In this document: piece by piece, positions 61,601 to 64,000 of the stretch
How positions within the stretch are numbered: the first letter of the stretch is position 1
Layout of the letters: each line of letters starts with the position of its first letter
NCBI GenBank assembly: GCA_028687575.1
Contig: JAQTZW010000009.1
Coordinates: forward strand, 49,664 to 113,663
Source of the DNA: Gallionella sp.
GTDB taxonomy: Bacteria; Pseudomonadota; Gammaproteobacteria; Burkholderiales; Gallionellaceae
Length of the DNA stretch: 64,000 bases
Direction: 5' to 3'
Translations under genes and position numbers: made by a program
The notes under the pieces: generated by a model
What the model was told of the DNA's origin: nothing
The model's database searches: none
The model's input: only the letters and a program-made list of their open reading frames with translations

Positions 61601-63790
61601 CTAAAACTCTAGCGGGTCAATGTCCAGTGAGCTGCGAATTTTTTGTATCGGCAACGTGTCAAGATGCGGCTGCCAGCAATAGAGAAATTGTTGCAGTAAC
61701 TTGCGACTTTCTGCCTGTATCAGCAATTGTGCGCGGATATGGTTTGCTCGCCGCGCCAGCGATGCCGGCACAACCCCCAGCACTTCGACCGGCATATTTA
61801 GGGCGACGGCTGCGGCACGCGCTTTATTCAGATACGCGTACACCTCTGACTCGTCCTTACCCTCTGCCCGCAGCATGGCTTGGAAATAGAAAGGTGGGAA
61901 GCCGGCCTTACGCCTTTCGGCTAGTTGCATTCCCGCCCATTCATCGAAATCGTGATTCATCAGACAACGAAACAATGGGTGATCAGGGAACGCCGTCTGT
62001 ATCAACACCTGCCCCGGTTTTTCCGCACGCCCGGCACGACCGGCCACCTGCATCAACTGGGCGAACAGTCTTTCGGCAGCGCGAAAATCCGCGCTGTACA
62101 GAGCGGAATCCGGATTCAGAATCCCGACCAGCGTCACATCAGGGAAATCATGCCCCTTGGCCAACATTTGCGTCCCAACCAGAATATCAACCTCGTTAGC
62201 CTGTATCTGCTCTCGCATGGCTTGCCAGCTACGTTTATTGCGCGTGCTATCGCTGTCCACGCGCAAGATACGCGCCTCGGGAAACCGCACCTGTAGCGCG
62301 TGCTCTATCCGTTGCGTGCCGCTGCCAACCGGATGCAGCGCGCCTTGCCCGCAATCGGGACAAATGGACGGCAGCCTCACCTGAAAGCCACAATGATGGC
62401 AGCGCAGGCGACGCTCCTGCAGATGCAACACCATCTTGCCGGCGCAATGCCGACAATTGGAAAGCCAGCCACACTCCCCACACATCAACACCGGCGCATA
62501 GCCGCGGCGATTGATAAACAACAAGCTTTGCTCCCCACGCTCGACACGCAACCCCACTTCGCGCAACAAATTTTCGCTGATACCTTCAAACAAAACTGAA
62601 TGATTGGTATTGATGCAACTGATTGCCGGAAGATTCGCTCCAGCTTGTGCGCGTTCTCTCAAACGAAGCAGCCGGTAGCGGCCGAGTTGGGCATTATAGA
62701 AACTCTCAAGCGATGGAGTGGCCGAGCCAAGCACTACGGACACGCCGCTTTGACGGGCGCGAAAGATTGCCACATCCCGCGCCGAATAGCGCAGTCCATC
62801 CTGCTGTTTGAAAGAGGCGTCATGCTCCTCGTCCACCAGCAGCAAAGACAATTTCGGCAATTCCGCAAAAACCGCCAAGCGTGTCCCCAACACGATACTT
62901 GCCGCGCCGCTCTTGGCCTCTAGCCAGTTATCCAGCCGCTGATTGTCCGACAGCCCACTGTGCAGACTCACCAATGCGGTATCCGGAAAACGGCTGCGGA
63001 AATAGCCCTCCAGTTGCGGAGTCAGATTGATCTCCGGCACCAGCAGCAACACCTGTCCGCCACGCTGCAACATGTTGTGCATCAGATGCACATACACCTC
63101 AGTCTTGCCACTGCCAGTTATACCGTGCAGCAGAAAGCACGCATATCCGGTTGCCCGGGAAACCGTAGCCACGACTTGCTGCTGATCTATGGTTAAGTTG
63201 TGCGCGTTGACCAGCAGGTGCGGGCGGGCCACATTCGCAGCGTGTTGGTGCAGCTCACCTTCAAAACGCTCTATCCATCCCTGTTGCTGCAGCCATTTGA
63301 TTTGAGTAACTGCGGTGGGGGCCACTGACTTGAGCTGCTCATAGGTGCACGACCCTGCCGCCAGTCGTCCTAACACAGCTCGTGCCACTGATTTTCGCTT
63401 CAACAATACGCTGCCACCTGATAACTTACCTGCCTCGGTGATCCGGCAATGCGACACCGTCCTGCGTTTGAACGCATCCGCAGAGCGCAAGCGCGTAGGC
63501 ATGGCAGTAAAGGCAACCTGACCGATGGGACAGTGGTAATAATCGCTACAGAATCGAACCAAGGAAAGAAAAGTCGGAGAAAAAGGCTCAATTCCATCCA
63601 ACACCTGCTCAACGGCTTTTATTTTCGATGCCGGCAAATCAGTTTCGTCAGAGATGCCCATCACCACCCCGATCATCGTCCTTTTGCCAAAAGGCACCAC
63701 CACTCGCTGCCCGACTGCCACTGACTGTAGCGTCGAATAATCGAACAGTGTGGCTAAGGGAACATCAAGTGCAACTCGAATGATGGGCAT
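61601..63790 (-). CDS. priA: Primosomal protein N' (replication restart helicase PriA)
   Basis: Superfamily 2 helicase that reloads the replisome at stalled forks. 729 residues from the ATG at 63790 (MPIIRVALDVPLATLFDYS); the frame is open upstream to 63979 but overlaps the rRNA terminator region. The 3' DNA-binding domain is N-terminal, Walker A is LHGITGSGKTEVYVHLM near residue 215, the DEAH motif is LLLVDEEHDASFKQ, and zinc-binding cysteines occur in CGECGWLSNCRHC and CHHCGFQ plus CPDCG. QMLAKGHDFPDVTLVGI and QVAGRAGRAEKPG are helicase motifs V and VI. Confidence 0.97.
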   Translation of the reverse strand: MPIIRVALDVPLATLFDYSTLQSVAVGQRVVVPFGKRTMIGVVMGISDETDLPASKIKAVEQVLDGIEPFSPTFLSLVRFCSDYYHCPIGQVAFTAMPTRLRSADAFKRRTVSHCRITEAGKLSGGSVLLKRKSVARAVLGRLAAGSCTYEQLKSVAPTAVTQIKWLQQQGWIERFEGELHQHAANVARPHLLVNAHNLTIDQQQVVATVSRATGYACFLLHGITGSGKTEVYVHLMHNMLQRGGQVLLLVPEINLTPQLEGYFRSRFPDTALVSLHSGLSDNQRLDNWLEAKSGAASIVLGTRLAVFAELPKLSLLLVDEEHDASFKQQDGLRYSARDVAIFRARQSGVSVVLGSATPSLESFYNAQLGRYRLLRLRERAQAGANLPAISCINTNHSVLFEGISENLLREVGLRVERGEQSLLFINRRGYAPVLMCGECGWLSNCRHCAGKMVLHLQERRLRCHHCGFQVRLPSICPDCGQGALHPVGSGTQRIEHALQVRFPEARILRVDSDSTRNKRSWQAMREQIQANEVDILVGTQMLAKGHDFPDVTLVGILNPDSALYSADFRAAERLFAQLMQVAGRAGRAEKPGQVLIQTAFPDHPLFRCLMNHDFDEWAGMQLAERRKAGFPPFYFQAMLRAEGKDESEVYAYLNKARAAAVALNMPVEVLGVVPASLARRANHIRAQLLIQAESRKLLQQFLYCWQPHLDTLPIQKIRSSLDIDPLEF

Positions 63791-63873
63791 AAAGCAAAAG
63801 GGACATGCGTAATGGGTGGGCATTATCGCAGACGCGCCCGTTACTATCCGGAAAGTTTTCACTGCTGCAAAGC

Positions 63874-63905
63874 AAAAAGCCCCACCGTTTCCGGAGGGGC
63901 TTTTT
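63874..63905 (-). terminator. Intrinsic terminator of the rRNA operon
   Basis: Stem GCCCC/GGGGC with inner CCG/CGG pairs, flanked by A5 and T5 runs so it can work in both directions; it lies 8 bases after the 5S rRNA 3' end on the minus strand. Confidence 0.92.
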
Positions 63906-63913
63906 ATTTGTAA

Positions 63914-64000
63914 GGCGTCTGACGATGACCTACTTTCGCATGGGTAATCCACACTATCATTGGCGCGGAGTCGTTTCACTGTCCTGTTCGGGATGGGAAG
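63914..64000 (-). rRNA. rrf: 5S ribosomal RNA, 3' part
   Basis: On the minus strand the sequence reads CTTCCCATCCCGAACAGGAC, then AGTGAAACGACTCCGCGCC, TGGATTACCCATGCGAAAGT and ends AGGTCATCGTCAGACGCC, the loop and 3' strand of a betaproteobacterial 5S rRNA. The 5' part (about 30 bases) is beyond the right edge, and the rest of an rrn operon is expected there. Confidence 0.95.

Noticed and set aside
63790..63979. N-terminal extension of priA
   Set aside because: The extension would run through the rRNA terminator and 5S end and has no similarity to PriA; family proteins start at the MPIIRVALDVPL methionine.
1..64000. CRISPR array, insertion sequence, prophage or tRNA genes
   Set aside because: No regularly spaced repeats, transposase-like or phage-like proteins, terminal repeats or cloverleaf sequences were found on reading both strands.

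Overview
The window looks like a chromosomal core region of a betaproteobacterium, most likely a Nitrosomonadales/Gallionellaceae-type autotroph. That is inferred from protein flavour, moderately high GC and gene orders typical of the class: rpsP-rimM-trmD-rplS beside ypjD/ffh, dusB-fis-purH-purD, yggS-proC-yggT divergent from pilT-pilU, and nadD-rsfS-rlmH-maf-rng. A periplasmic delta-class carbonic anhydrase, a CbbY-type phosphatase and small membrane-anchored c-type cytochromes fit an autotrophic or lithotrophic lifestyle, but no energy-metabolism operon is present to prove it. I see no prophage, insertion sequence, CRISPR array or tRNA gene; coding density is very high and no gene-free gap exceeds 300 bases.

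Layout. 1-13.8 kb: end of gpmA, an unrecognised membrane protein, ttcA, a pteridine-reductase-like gene broken by an in-frame stop, a MidA-type methyltransferase, an EF-hand protein, cca, slt, ald, rdgC, a monohaem cytochrome, and the argS-SPOR-dsbA-SDR-RquA-like cluster (to 16.2 kb). 16.3-22.9 kb: xerD/ogt, the S16-RimM-TrmD-L19 operon, a YpjD-type cytochrome assembly protein, ffh, cbbY. 23.1-26.1 kb: an ene-reductase/pirin pair divergent from a LysR regulator. 26.2-31 kb: the dusB-fis-purH-purD operon with a DUF4160/DUF2442 pair inserted; the DUF4160 gene is broken. 31-38.3 kb: a UbiH-like hydroxylase, a DsbC-like protein, a Kef-type antiporter, mltA/apaG, ilvA, 5-formyl-THF cyclo-ligase. 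38.3-46.9 kb: aceE-aceF, nadD-rsfS-rlmH, maf, rng, delta-carbonic anhydrase. 47-55 kb: yggS-proC-yggT-DUF167, pilT-pilU, rlmL, hemJ, an ABC-2 exporter. 55-64 kb: alpha/beta hydrolase, ferredoxin, VanZ, SPFH/NfeD, a NYN-LOTUS protein, an FAD dehydrogenase with a membrane cytochrome, priA, and the 3' end of a 5S rRNA gene.

The most interesting signals are: (1) two intergenic loci (about 10946-11039 and 22973-23137) that look like small RNAs, each presenting a CCUCC-type anti-Shine-Dalgarno sequence in a hairpin loop and ending in a similar intrinsic terminator; (2) yggS and proC joined in one open frame with no stop between them; (3) two genes interrupted by single in-frame stop codons; (4) an RquA-like protein, suggesting rhodoquinone synthesis; (5) a GlcD-type FAD dehydrogenase overlapping a monohaem membrane cytochrome gene instead of an Fe-S partner. 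Points 2 and 3 could be real or base-level sequence errors, and the entries say how to tell.
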